Assembly (NCBI GenBank): GCA_947460175.1
Contig: CANHGW010000009.1
Location: 1 to 64,000 of the forward strand
From: Bacteroidota bacterium
GTDB taxonomy: Bacteria > Bacteroidota > Bacteroidia > Chitinophagales > Chitinophagaceae
Direction: 5' to 3'
DNA length: 64,000 bases
Shown: positions 9,565 to 18,576 of the stretch, in pieces
Layout: every line of letters starts with the position of its first letter
Position numbering within the stretch: the first letter of the stretch is position 1
Notes under the pieces: model-generated
Seen by the model: only the letters and a program-made list of their open reading frames with translations
What the model was told of the DNA's origin: nothing
Database searches by the model: none
Position numbers and translations under genes: made by a program

Positions 9565-10256
9565 ACTTCTTCTGATGTTCCTTTATGTATTAATACTCCT
9601 TTTTCTAACAATATGGCTTGATCACAAATTTTTACTACTTCATCGGGGAAATGTGATACAAAAATAATTGATTTACCTTGCTTTTTCAGTTCATTGATTT
9701 TGTCAATACACTTTGTTTGAAATCCCATATCTCCAACGGCCAATACTTCGTCAATAATATAAATATCACAATGATGTGAAAATGAAATAGAAAATGTTAA
9801 TCGTGCCAACATACCAGATGAATAACACTTTGTAGCTTGATTGAGTGTTGCGTCATCCAATTCTGAAAAAGAAGCTATTTCGTTAATGGCTTCTTTGGTT
9901 ACTTTTCGACCATATAGAGATAGAAGTAATTGAATATTTTCATATCCTGTTAATTCCAGTTCAAGTCCGGCACCCAACGCCAATATAGGAGCTATTGTAC
10001 CAAATGATTTTAAACTTCCTTTCGATGGTTTTATGATTCCGGCTATTGCTCTCAAAAGAGTACTTTTTCCGCTACCATTTCGTCCAAGTATACCCATACT
10101 TTGACCTTTTTGGAGTTGAAAACTAATATCCTTTAAGATAAGTGTGGTTTGAAATGGATTTGCAAATGATGTCAACAAATCTTTCATGGAATGAATTCCG
10201 GCATGATTTGTTCGATAACGCACATTGACATTATTTAAATCCAATAGCAAACTCAT
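9537..10256 (-). CDS. Polysaccharide ABC exporter, ATP-binding subunit (Wzt/KpsT/TagH-like)
   Basis: A 239-residue ABC ATPase. Walker A GRNGSGKST (58-66), signature YSSGMLARL (145-153), Walker B IYIIDE (165-170) and a later VSHF switch histidine are intact. Sequence style (SMGILGRNGSGKSTLLRAI, GMLARLTFSIS, DEVLAVGD) matches the O-antigen/teichoic-acid/capsule exporter subfamily. It lacks the C-terminal carbohydrate-binding extension found in some Wzt proteins, so no glycan end-cap recognition is expected from this subunit. It overlaps the permease gene by four bases and the large glycosyltransferase gene by 28, so all three are one operon. Together with the permease it would move a lipid-linked glycan across the inner membrane. 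Confidence 0.92.
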   Translation of the reverse strand: MSLLLDLNNVNVRYRTNHAGIHSMKDLLTSFANPFQTTLILKDISFQLQKGQSMGILGRNGSGKSTLLRAIAGIIKPSKGSLKSFGTIAPILALGAGLELELTGYENIQLLLSLYGRKVTKEAINEIASFSELDDATLNQATKCYSSGMLARLTFSISFSHHCDIYIIDEVLAVGDMGFQTKCIDKINELKKQGKSIIFVSHFPDEVVKICDQAILLEKGVLIHKGTSEEVCQHYKELF

Positions 10257-11002
10257 ATGGCAGTTATAAATTGGTTTTTTAATCGATTGAAAATAAATAG
10301 ACTTACCATCAATGTAACTAGACTAATAATACTACAAACAGCAAAAATGTGAAAATCAGGTGCTTTAGATTCATACAAAGGATATCTAAATAATTTTATA
10401 TAATAGTAAATTGGATTAAGTTTGATGACATATGAAAATCGAGGAGGTATCAATTCTTCTGTATAAGCGATGGGAGTCAAATAGAATATTGCAGGTTGAA
10501 TTGTGTTCCACAATATGCCAATATCTCTAAAATACACATTGAGAGCAGCAAGTATAAGTGCGATGCTAAAACTGAAAATTGAAAATATAAATAGTATTGG
10601 TAATATCCATAGAAGCTGAAATGTATACTGAATCCCAAACCAATGCATTACCACGAAATATACCATCAAAGCAAGTAATAAATTGAATAATTCCGTTAAG
10701 ACTTCAGCCAATGGAAACAGGATAGGGGATACATTCACTGATTTTATAATACCCGAAGATTGAATGATACTCTGCACGCCTTGACTTACAATATTGGAAA
10801 AGAAAAACCAAAATAGAATACCAGAGGTAGCATACAATACATAATTGTTGACAGACGAAAATTGCGAACTAAAAATGACTATAAATATGAGTAAATAAAT
10901 CAAGGGTTTAATAAATCCCCATAAAAAGCCTACAACAGAATGCTTGTAACGTAGTATAACGTTTCGTTTGCTAAGGGCATAAAGTTGATTTAAAAATTGC
11001 AT
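10253..11002 (-). CDS. Polysaccharide ABC exporter, permease subunit (Wzm-like)
   Basis: A 249-residue ABC-2 type membrane protein with about six membrane segments and the family's entry region LYALSKRNVILRYKHSVVG, followed by FLWGFIKPLIYLLIFIVIF. The start chosen is ATG at 11002 (MQFLNQLYALSKR), which gives the usual Wzm length; an upstream ATG at 11134 would add 44 residues and run through the start of the divergent glycosyltransferase gene, so it was rejected. The last four bases overlap the ATPase start. It pairs with the Wzt-like ATPase to export a cell-surface glycan. Confidence 0.9.
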   Translation of the reverse strand: MQFLNQLYALSKRNVILRYKHSVVGFLWGFIKPLIYLLIFIVIFSSQFSSVNNYVLYATSGILFWFFFSNIVSQGVQSIIQSSGIIKSVNVSPILFPLAEVLTELFNLLLALMVYFVVMHWFGIQYTFQLLWILPILFIFSIFSFSIALILAALNVYFRDIGILWNTIQPAIFYLTPIAYTEELIPPRFSYVIKLNPIYYYIKLFRYPLYESKAPDFHIFAVCSIISLVTLMVSLFIFNRLKNQFITAI

Positions 11003-11056
11003 AACATCTATAAAAATTGTAAGTTGCAGTTTGTTTTTGCTTACTACTCTATCAAC

Positions 11057-12094
11057 ATGATTTATGTCAATGCTCGCTTTCTTACTCAACCACTTACAGG
11101 AGTGCAAAGGTATGCTTTTGAGATAAGTATGCAAATGAAAAAGTTAAATCCTTCTATAGTTTTTTTAACACCCAATAATGTCATTCATCAAGAGTGGGAA
11201 AAACAATTAGGAGCCACTAGAATGGGATTCTTCAAAGGACATTTATGGGAACAATTGGAACTTGGATGGTTTATAACTAAAACAAGACAAGCAATTTTGT
11301 TTTCACCTTCAAATACAGGGCCATTATTTTGTAAAAATCAGTATCTAACTTTACATGATATTTCATTCAAGTTGTATCCTTCATTGAATCATAGTTATTT
11401 TAGTTCATTTTATAATTTTCTAATTCCTAAATTAGTAAAACGAATAAAAGGTCTATTTACTGTGAGTGAAACAACCCAGCAAGAAATTCATAATCACTAT
11501 CATATACCTAACGATAAAATAGTTGTCACATACAATGGAATTGGTGAGTCGATGTTTGATTTAGCTTCATCCGACTATCGTTTACATAAAGAAAAGATGA
11601 TTCTTTCAGTGGGTTCATTATCAAAAAGGAAAAATACTGAATTACTCATCAATGCATTTATTGCTTCCAATTTATCGAAGGAATACAAACTAATCATCAT
11701 TGGTAACCGAAATAAAATATTTGCATATGAAGAAGCAACGCAAGCCTCAAATGTTGAATTTATAGAACATGCAACAGATGAACTTATCATTGATTACTAT
11801 CAACGAGCCGAATTAGCTTGTTTTCTTTCAGTTTACGAAGGTTTTGGCATTCCAGTATTGGAATCACTCTATTTTGGATGCAAAGTACTTTGTTCTGATA
11901 TTCCTGTGTTTAGAGAGCTATATCATGGTATGGTTTCATTTACCTCAATTCAAGATACTGAATCAGTTGTGAATGGGTTGAATCAATTACCTTTCAGTGA
12001 AAATAGAACTAGCACACAAGTAAATCACTTACTTGAAAAATACAATTATCATAAATCTGCATTAATGATCCTTCAAACTATTTCTGAATCATGA
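11057..12094 (+). CDS. Glycosyltransferase family 4
   Basis: A 345-residue GT-B fold enzyme. The N-terminus MIYVNARFLTQPLTGVQRYA is the acceptor-side opening of GT4 proteins; the donor half begins near ILSVGSLSKRKNTELLINAF and ends with the sugar-nucleotide motif EGFGIPVLESLYFG (E-x7-E), with CSDIPVFRELY after it. The start at 11057 is preferred; a frame-open ATG at 10997 would add 20 residues with no family support and intrude into the divergent permease. Only 54 bases separate the two divergent starts, so a shared promoter region is likely. It is translationally coupled (ATGA) to the next GT4 gene. Sugar specificity unknown. Confidence 0.9.
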   Translation: MIYVNARFLTQPLTGVQRYAFEISMQMKKLNPSIVFLTPNNVIHQEWEKQLGATRMGFFKGHLWEQLELGWFITKTRQAILFSPSNTGPLFCKNQYLTLHDISFKLYPSLNHSYFSSFYNFLIPKLVKRIKGLFTVSETTQQEIHNHYHIPNDKIVVTYNGIGESMFDLASSDYRLHKEKMILSVGSLSKRKNTELLINAFIASNLSKEYKLIIIGNRNKIFAYEEATQASNVEFIEHATDELIIDYYQRAELACFLSVYEGFGIPVLESLYFGCKVLCSDIPVFRELYHGMVSFTSIQDTESVVNGLNQLPFSENRTSTQVNHLLEKYNYHKSALMILQTISES

Positions 12095-13218
12095 AAATTG
12101 CATTCATACATGATTGGTTGCGAGTCAATGCAGGATCTGAGAAGGTAGTAAAAGAAATATTATCAATTTATACCGAGGATGATATTGAGTTGTATACCTT
12201 GTTTAATAAATTACTAATTCAAGATCAAAAGGATATCATTGGTAAAACGAAAAGTTATACTTCTTGGTTACAGTATGTTCCATTTATTAATCAACTTTAC
12301 AAATATCTTCTACCCATTTTACCATGGGTGATACAACGAATGAAAATCAATCCAGCTGATTTTTATATTTCTTCCTCCCATGCTGTTGCCAAAGGATTTA
12401 AACTCCCTCAGCATAAAATGCATATCTGTTATTGCCATACACCTATGCGATATGCTTGGTATATGTATGAAGATTACATGAAGGATATAAATGGGTTGAA
12501 GGTTTTTTTCATCAATCGCGTTCTTCCTTTCATTAAAGCTTGGGATATTAAATCTTCCAAACAAGTAACTCATTTTATTGCTAATTCTAAGCATATACAA
12601 CATCAGATTGCAACAATTTATCAACGTGAATCTATAGTCATATATCCTCCTGTGCAAGTAGAAAAGTTTACACTGAATACAAACCCTCGAAAGGATTTTT
12701 ATTTGGCTGTTGGCCGTTTTGTTCCCTATAAAAAAATGGATATTATCATAAAAGCGTTTAAAAACATGCCTGATAAAAAATTGGTATTGATAGGGGATGG
12801 GTATGATGCAAAGAATATCAAACACATTATAGATGGTGCTGAAAATATTGTATGGCTTGGCTATCAACATGATGATGAATTGATACTGTATATGCAAAAT
12901 GCCAAAGCATGTGTTTTTGCGGCAAAAGAAGATTTTGGAATTATGTGCGTTGAAGCCCAAGCTACAGGTACGCCTGTATTAGCATTGAATTATGGAGGAT
13001 ATAAAGAAACTGTTATAGATGGGCTATCAGGCTATTTTTTCGATGATCAAACTGTTGAATCAATTCAACAAGCTGTTCATCATTTTGAAAAAAATCCTTT
13101 AACTGATTTTAAAGCTATTCATGAGCATGCATCCAAATTTTCTGTTCATCGATTTCATTCAGCGTTTAAGGAATATGTAAGGTCAATGTATATTCAATAT
13201 AAATCAACTCATTCATGA
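12091..13218 (+). CDS. Glycosyltransferase family 4 (WbaZ-like)
   Basis: A 375-residue GT-B enzyme. The N-terminus MKIAFIHDWLRVNAGSEKVV is characteristic of the WbaZ/mannosyltransferase-like branch; HICYCHTPMRYAWYMYEDY is another hallmark of that branch, and the donor site has YLAVGRFVPYKKMDIIIKAF and EDFGIMCVEAQATGTPV. The substrate is therefore perhaps a GDP-mannose-type donor, but this is inference. It overlaps the preceding GT4 gene and the following membrane protein gene by four bases each, so three genes form one tightly coupled operon for glycan assembly. Confidence 0.9.
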   Translation: MKIAFIHDWLRVNAGSEKVVKEILSIYTEDDIELYTLFNKLLIQDQKDIIGKTKSYTSWLQYVPFINQLYKYLLPILPWVIQRMKINPADFYISSSHAVAKGFKLPQHKMHICYCHTPMRYAWYMYEDYMKDINGLKVFFINRVLPFIKAWDIKSSKQVTHFIANSKHIQHQIATIYQRESIVIYPPVQVEKFTLNTNPRKDFYLAVGRFVPYKKMDIIIKAFKNMPDKKLVLIGDGYDAKNIKHIIDGAENIVWLGYQHDDELILYMQNAKACVFAAKEDFGIMCVEAQATGTPVLALNYGGYKETVIDGLSGYFFDDQTVESIQQAVHHFEKNPLTDFKAIHEHASKFSVHRFHSAFKEYVRSMYIQYKSTHS

Positions 13219-14438
13219 GAAATTTATTTCAATATATTGAACCATGGATGTTTAGGATAGTATTTATTTCATTTTTCCTTCCAATCCATTTACAAACATT
13301 AATATTTATTTCATTTTTCAGTTGGATTCTATTCAATGCAATTATTAATAAAATTACATTGAGTAAACATGAATGGCTTATCGCACTTCTACTTGGAGGA
13401 GGCTATTTGTTTTATATCGCCTACATTCCACTCACCGAAAGTCACTCTAGAATAGGCTTGTATTCATTTCTTGAACGAAAAGTAGCTCTATTCGTTTTGC
13501 CTTTTATCATTCCCATTACCTTGAAATTATCCAGTCATTCTTTTTACAAAGAATTAAAATGGTTTGTATATGCAAATGCATTTTTTATAATTGTTGTGAA
13601 TATATTGTCGTTTATCCATACGATGCAATACGACAATTTATACCATTTGAATCATGTAGATTATCGTATTTTATTTGAACATATTGGTGGTATACATCCT
13701 ACTTATTTGGGCATGTATTCTTGTTTCTCTATTTCAATTTTATTATTGAATCAATTACATACAATCAGACAAAAACTGATTTCTATTATTCTTCAACTTA
13801 TTCTGGTGTCTGGGTTAGTCTTATTATCTCCTAAAATATCATTACTGATTTTATTGTTGATCTATAGTTATTATTTGTTTTTTATAGCTTCCTTCAAGCC
13901 ACTTTATAAAATTATTATTACTAGTTTGGTTACAGTATCGACACTTCTAGCGTATAGCGCTGTTCCGTTTTTTCATCAACGAATAGGAGAAGTATTTTTA
14001 TTTCTTTCAAATCATCCTACCAATGCCATTGACAATTCGGTTCTTTTTCGTCAATTTATTTTTCAAATTGATTTAAACTTATTAAAAGATCATTGGTTAT
14101 TTGGAATAGGCCCTATGGAATTGCAACATCAATTAGATAATGCTTTTTTATACACTTCTATTATTACCAAAACTTATTTAGGGTCATATAATACCCACAA
14201 TGAATATCTGAATCAATGGCTTTCGTTTGGCTTAGTAGGTTTTCTTTACTTTCTTAGTATTTATTTCATTCAAGTACGTAAAGCGATTCAATTATCGAAT
14301 AAGCTGTACTTATTTTTTTTAGTTATTATTTTGGTTAGCTTTTTGACAGAAAACATTCTTTCACGACAACATGGAATTCTATTCATTGCCTTTTTTTCAC
14401 CTATTTTTTATTTCCATACTAAAGATTATCATATTTAA
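13215..14438 (+). CDS. O-antigen ligase/polymerase-like membrane protein (Wzy/WaaL type)
   Basis: A 407-residue hydrophobic protein with about ten membrane segments. The large periplasmic loop in the C-terminal half holds the family's typical stretch THNEYLNQWLSFGLVGFLYF, which corresponds to the H-x-x-(F/Y)-x5-GxxG pattern of the O-antigen ligase domain. It could be a ligase that attaches glycan to a lipid acceptor or a polymerase; with an ABC-type exporter beside it, a ligase-like role is the simpler idea (inference). It starts inside the last codons of the upstream GT4 gene (ATGA overlap). Confidence 0.8.
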   Translation: MRNLFQYIEPWMFRIVFISFFLPIHLQTLIFISFFSWILFNAIINKITLSKHEWLIALLLGGGYLFYIAYIPLTESHSRIGLYSFLERKVALFVLPFIIPITLKLSSHSFYKELKWFVYANAFFIIVVNILSFIHTMQYDNLYHLNHVDYRILFEHIGGIHPTYLGMYSCFSISILLLNQLHTIRQKLISIILQLILVSGLVLLSPKISLLILLLIYSYYLFFIASFKPLYKIIITSLVTVSTLLAYSAVPFFHQRIGEVFLFLSNHPTNAIDNSVLFRQFIFQIDLNLLKDHWLFGIGPMELQHQLDNAFLYTSIITKTYLGSYNTHNEYLNQWLSFGLVGFLYFLSIYFIQVRKAIQLSNKLYLFFLVIILVSFLTENILSRQHGILFIAFFSPIFYFHTKDYHI

Positions 14439-14455
14439 TAATTACTTTTAGCTAC

Positions 14456-15568
14456 ATGAAAAAAAATTACTTGTTCTTATTCATTTTTTTACCTCTCTAT
14501 ACATTTTCTCAAATCACGCTTACAAGAGCCGATTTTCCAAGACCTACAGGCAATAGTCCTTTGCCCGACAGTGTGTTGTATTCTAATGTAAATGGTGGTA
14601 CGCCAACAGCACATACTATGAATGGTACAAATGTAATATGGAATGAATCAACCTTAACAGGTACACCTACCTATCAGCAATTTTTACCCATGTCTGCTAC
14701 GCCTATCATCTTTCAATTGCTTTTTCTTTCGTGTGATTATGCTCAACCTTTACTGAACGGCGGTAATGTAGCAGGTAATACCTTGACGGATGCTTTTGAA
14801 TATTACGATTATGCATCATCTGACTCAAGATTACAAGTGAAAGGTTTTGGAGGAAATATTTTGATTCCAGGGCAGGCCGTTGCAATTCCTTTGCCTGCAT
14901 TGTATTCATCGCCCGATATAATCTATCAATTCCCAATGGTCTATGGCAATAAAGATAGTTCGGTGTCTGGTTTTGATGTTACCTTACCATTGGGTGGTGT
15001 AATAGGGGATATAAAACTTAAACGATCACAGAAAAGAGTCAATGAAGTGGATGGATGGGGAAGACTGACTATTCCATCTGGCGGAACCTATGATGTACTC
15101 AGACACGTTTCTAAAATAGATCGTATTGATTCTTTTATCACAGGATTTTTCCCAATAGGCATTCCTACGCAACCGATTGAATACAAATGGCTTGGACAAG
15201 GGATGAAGGTGCCTGTATTACAAATCAATGGAAATCAAAATGGAGGAAATGTTACCATCACCAATTCTACATATTGGGGAGGGTTTCCAGTTGGGTTAAA
15301 TGAAGAACTTATTAATACCAATGCTTTCATTTATCCAAATCCTGCGTATGATCAATGTGCAATTGAATTTTCTATAAAAAATAATTCCAATGTGGATATA
15401 TATATTTATGCTTTGAATGGTATATTATGTGGTGAATTTCACTTTGCAAATAGGGTAGCAGGAAAATTTCATGCGTATTTACCTATCAATGCCCTAGCGA
15501 ATGGAACGTATCAGGTTGTTTGTAAAACAAATCAACAAACGATTTTACAAAAATTGATTAAACTATAA
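14456..15568 (+). CDS. T9SS type A sorting domain protein, secreted, unknown function
   Basis: A 370-residue exported protein. A Sec signal peptide (about 1-19, ending LYTFSQ) and a C-terminal T9SS sorting domain (about 292-370) with the YPNPAYDQCAIEF opening and a KLIKL end are clear. The middle has no domain I recognise; repeated Ser/Gly/Asn-rich beta segments suggest a beta-sandwich surface protein. It begins 18 bases after the Wzy/WaaL-like gene on the same strand, which may be coincidental to polysaccharide synthesis, although T9SS cargo proteins are anchored to a lipopolysaccharide in this phylum. Confidence 0.82.
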   Translation: MKKNYLFLFIFLPLYTFSQITLTRADFPRPTGNSPLPDSVLYSNVNGGTPTAHTMNGTNVIWNESTLTGTPTYQQFLPMSATPIIFQLLFLSCDYAQPLLNGGNVAGNTLTDAFEYYDYASSDSRLQVKGFGGNILIPGQAVAIPLPALYSSPDIIYQFPMVYGNKDSSVSGFDVTLPLGGVIGDIKLKRSQKRVNEVDGWGRLTIPSGGTYDVLRHVSKIDRIDSFITGFFPIGIPTQPIEYKWLGQGMKVPVLQINGNQNGGNVTITNSTYWGGFPVGLNEELINTNAFIYPNPAYDQCAIEFSIKNNSNVDIYIYALNGILCGEFHFANRVAGKFHAYLPINALANGTYQVVCKTNQQTILQKLIKL

Positions 15569-15579
15569 ATTGAAGTATT

Positions 15580-15729
15580 ATGTCAATGATAATGTGGATT
15601 CCTATTTTCGTTTTTCTTTCTTTTATCTTATTGTTTATTATAAATCTCATCAAACGAGATTACCAGAAAAAAAATTACATGAAGAAAAAGGAATTAGAAA
15701 ATCAAGTCAATGACTTGTTGAAAGATTAA
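15580..15729 (+). CDS. Small single-span membrane protein (49 residues)
   Basis: A short frame read directly: ATG at 15580, TAA at 15727-15729. One membrane segment (about 4-23, MWIPIFVFLSFILLFIINLI without its first residues) is followed by a very basic then heptad-like tail with KKKELENQVNDLLKD. It starts 11 bases after the T9SS cargo gene and its stop overlaps the convergent gene stop by four bases. The orderly membrane-plus-coil layout argues for a real gene, but no family was recognised. Confidence 0.5.
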   Translation: MSMIMWIPIFVFLSFILLFIINLIKRDYQKKNYMKKKELENQVNDLLKD

Positions 15730-16988
15730 GTCTTTTGAGGTTTCTTTTTAGCTGCAGGAAATAATACATTGTTTAGTATCAACCGATAACCCGGTGAGTT
15801 GGGATGTAAACTCAAATCGGTCGGAGGGTCGCCTACTTGATGTTGAAAATCCTCAGGATCATGACCACCATAAAAAGTCCAAGTACCTTTTCCTAAATCA
15901 CCATGAATGTATTTTGCTTCACCAACCGATTTATTTTCACCCATGATTAAACTACTACTTTTCAATACACGATCACTGAATGAAGTAGTTTGTCCCATAA
16001 ATCCTTTGATGGTAGTCGTATGATTTTGACATAGCATAGAAGGGACTGGATCAAACTTGGCTGAAAATGTAAATAAGGTGAAATAATCAGACGTAAATGG
16101 TACTTTACGAACCGTGGTCATATCAATATCTGAATATTCATATTCATATGGATTCGTCACCAATTTAAAATCTTTGAAAGCCATACTTTTACTGTAATCA
16201 AGCTTACTTTGTGATGATGGATCTTGAGCATCACCATCGTACATCACATCACAAATATCGGTACCTTCGGATGCCAATGCTACATCGTAACTATCAGTAG
16301 CACTACACATCGCAAAAAGGTAACCACCACCAATTACAAAATCTTTGATTTTTTTTGCAATGGCCAACTTCAATTGAGATACTTTATTAAAACCATGTTT
16401 CTTAGCCATGGCCTCGTTTTTATTCACATCTTCGATATACCAAGGTGCTGTATGATAAGCTGTATAAAATTTACCATATTGTCCAGTAAAGTCTTCATGA
16501 TGAAGATGAAGCCAATCGTATTTTACCAGTTTATCTTCGAGCAATTCATCGTCATACACTTTATCAAACGGAATTTCGGCATAGGTCAATGCCATGGTTA
16601 CGGCATCATCCCAAGGTAGTTTATTGCCTGGAGTATACACTGCTATCTTAGGCGCTTTTTCCAATCGCACGATGTCCATATTTACATCTGGATCTGATAT
16701 TTCTTCAAGTATTGCTGTGTACTTGGCATCTGGTACTACTTCATAACTTACATCGCGTATTTTACATTCAGTTTCGAGTTCGAGATAATGATCAAATACA
16801 AAACTTCCTCCTCTATAATTCAAAAGCCAATCTATTTTTTGATTTTTAGTCAATACAAAATAAGCAATGCCATACGCTTTCAAATGTTGTTTTTGTGACT
16901 CAGCATCCATGGGAATCAATAGTTTGGATGCATACGTTGTGGAAAAGCAAAACAAGATTAAAACCAGAAATGCGAGTGTTTTTTTCAT
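15726..16988 (-). CDS. Conserved secreted Bacteroidota protein (often labelled asparagine synthetase B)
   Basis: A 420-residue protein with signal peptide (about 1-20). The first part has KLLIPMDAESQKQHLKAYGI and WLLNYRGGSF, which I associate with a Bacteroidota family commonly auto-named asparagine synthetase B; neither the N-terminal nucleophile Cys2 nor the PP-loop SGGxDS of AsnB is present, so that name looks wrong. The middle (about 113-240) reads like a class I glutamine-amidotransferase/ThuA-type fold: IAVYTPGN, HLHHED (161-166) and GGGYLFAMCSATDS with C228 at the place of a nucleophile elbow. A 53-base gap links it to the upstream repeat protein. True function unknown. Confidence 0.7.
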   Translation of the reverse strand: MKKTLAFLVLILFCFSTTYASKLLIPMDAESQKQHLKAYGIAYFVLTKNQKIDWLLNYRGGSFVFDHYLELETECKIRDVSYEVVPDAKYTAILEEISDPDVNMDIVRLEKAPKIAVYTPGNKLPWDDAVTMALTYAEIPFDKVYDDELLEDKLVKYDWLHLHHEDFTGQYGKFYTAYHTAPWYIEDVNKNEAMAKKHGFNKVSQLKLAIAKKIKDFVIGGGYLFAMCSATDSYDVALASEGTDICDVMYDGDAQDPSSQSKLDYSKSMAFKDFKLVTNPYEYEYSDIDMTTVRKVPFTSDYFTLFTFSAKFDPVPSMLCQNHTTTIKGFMGQTTSFSDRVLKSSSLIMGENKSVGEAKYIHGDLGKGTWTFYGGHDPEDFQHQVGDPPTDLSLHPNSPGYRLILNNVLFPAAKKKPQKT

Positions 16989-17041
16989 GTTTAATAATAT
17001 TATATCAAATGTAAAAAAGAAATAAAATGTGCGGTGTTAAC

Positions 17042-18133
17042 TTAATTGTAAAACTCGCCATTGTAAAAAAACTTAAATGCATTGAAGCCAACTTTGTATT
17101 GCAACACATCATAATCCAAATGCATTTCTAAAATATTCATTGTAGATACATCCCATATTTTTCCTTTTGAAAACAATCTCAGTACATTGGCTTTATTTAC
17201 ATAGGCCATTGAATTGTAAGCAGCTGTAATTTTTGAAGGATAATAATTATCAATCATAGTTTGCTCACCATCATGAAATATTTTGAAAAATCCATTTAAA
17301 TCTTCAAACGAAACTACACGATCGTTGACTTGATAGCTAGGCTCATAATAACCGATGGTATACAAATTACCATTGTAAAATATTTTAAAATAACCATCAC
17401 TGCTTTGAAAAGCAACTACATCATCACCAACCGCATACGATTTTGGTGCAAACGCATCGATGGTATAGGTTTGCCCTTTATAATAAATTTTGAAAATATT
17501 ATTGATATCAATGTATGCCAATGTATTTCTTCCAACTTGAAATTGTCTTACTGCCTGATTTTCGAGGGTTTCAAGTACATCATTGTAAAATACTTTGAAT
17601 TGATCATTGTAGCTTATATAGGCTCCTATATTGTCCGAAACCTTTACGGTACTATCAAATTTCAAATCATTTTCTCGCATATTCAGAAAAGTTTCCATTT
17701 CGGTCGTTTTGCCATTGTAGTAGGCATTGAAGGTCGATTTATTATTGTCATAAAAAAACACAATACTATCACCCAATAAATATCGATCACACAATTTCGA
17801 TAATATCACTGCTTCGCCTTGATCAACAACTGCTATCATATTGGCACTTCGATACAAAACAAGATTATCAGATACTTCATATTGGGTGGTAAATAAATCA
17901 CTCACCACATTCACAGCTCCATCACGATAAATCTTAAATCGGCGTTGATTATCCAAATAGGCCAACGAAGAACGACCTACTTTATAACTAATTGGCATCA
18001 AACCTTCCAATCGATGTACAGCACCATTGTCGAATACATAAAATTCCTGACGTACATTATTAAAAGCAGAGTAGGGCTGTGCCTGCAATATTCCTGTAAT
18101 TAATATAAAAAAAGCAATTAGTATTTTCTTCAT
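17042..18133 (-). CDS. Secreted protein made of about ten 35-residue repeats
   Basis: A 363-residue protein with a signal peptide (about 1-18, ending LQAQP). The rest is almost entirely a tandem repeat of 33-36 residues: each unit begins with a strand like FKIYYKGQTYTID or FKIFYNGNLYTI, continues with a Y-x-VGD-type strand and ends with VVAF-x-D-x-NG. Nine units plus a final half unit (AFKFFYNGEFYN) can be laid out from residue 28 to the end. The all-beta pattern suggests a beta-propeller or solenoid. It is upstream of the AsnB-mislabelled secreted protein on the same strand. No T9SS sorting domain is seen. Function unknown. Confidence 0.72.
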   Translation of the reverse strand: MKKILIAFFILITGILQAQPYSAFNNVRQEFYVFDNGAVHRLEGLMPISYKVGRSSLAYLDNQRRFKIYRDGAVNVVSDLFTTQYEVSDNLVLYRSANMIAVVDQGEAVILSKLCDRYLLGDSIVFFYDNNKSTFNAYYNGKTTEMETFLNMRENDLKFDSTVKVSDNIGAYISYNDQFKVFYNDVLETLENQAVRQFQVGRNTLAYIDINNIFKIYYKGQTYTIDAFAPKSYAVGDDVVAFQSSDGYFKIFYNGNLYTIGYYEPSYQVNDRVVSFEDLNGFFKIFHDGEQTMIDNYYPSKITAAYNSMAYVNKANVLRLFSKGKIWDVSTMNILEMHLDYDVLQYKVGFNAFKFFYNGEFYN

Positions 18134-18272
18134 CTTACGTTGAGCTCAATATACGTTTAGTATGTAGTTGTAAATATCGTATAATTTTTAGATTTACCTA
18201 GCATTTGAACTATCTTTTCAATGGATTTAGTATATTTAAGTAGGATAGTTAACGTCTTAAAAACCACTGAAT

Positions 18273-18458
18273 ATGAAAAACATTTTATTTTTTCTTTTGC
18301 TATTTATCAGTTTTAGTGGTTTTAGCCAAAATTACAAAGGGGTAGTAGAAGGTGATACGACGTATTTTCCTTACAAATTCGAATTGCCTTACTTACGGAG
18401 CTGTTTTAGCATGTCATTGGCTTTGTCTCAACCATCATTTACAATCAAGTTGACATGA
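18273..18458 (+). CDS. Short secreted protein or truncated gene (61 residues)
   Basis: A 61-residue frame with a clear signal peptide (MKNILFFLLLFISFSGFSQ) followed by only 42 residues (NYKGVVEGDTTYFPYKFELP and a short tail). The tail has no recognisable fold and the frame ends 119 bases before the nuclease gene, so it may be the remnant of a longer secreted protein. No frame continuation in the next 100 bases could be tied to it with confidence. Confidence 0.4.
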   Translation: MKNILFFLLLFISFSGFSQNYKGVVEGDTTYFPYKFELPYLRSCFSMSLALSQPSFTIKLT

Positions 18459-18576
18459 TTATTACAAGAACGGACATTTTCAATGTAATTTAAACTTCAA
18501 GATTATAGAAATTGATGGGTGTTAAAAGGGCTGTTGTATATAGTATAGTATTTATAATGATAATATTAATAATAAA

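Noticed and set aside
11003-11134. Upstream start for the Wzm-like permease
   Set aside because: It would overlap the start of the divergent GT4 gene by 78 bases and add 44 non-family residues.
12319-12960. 213-codon open frame on the minus strand
   Set aside because: It lies wholly inside the WbaZ-like glycosyltransferase gene in an antisense frame and its product (Cys/Ile/Tyr-rich, no domain) has no family features.
17330-17779. 149-codon plus-strand frame opposite the repeat protein
   Set aside because: Antisense image of the repeats; Ile-rich product repeats only because the real gene does.
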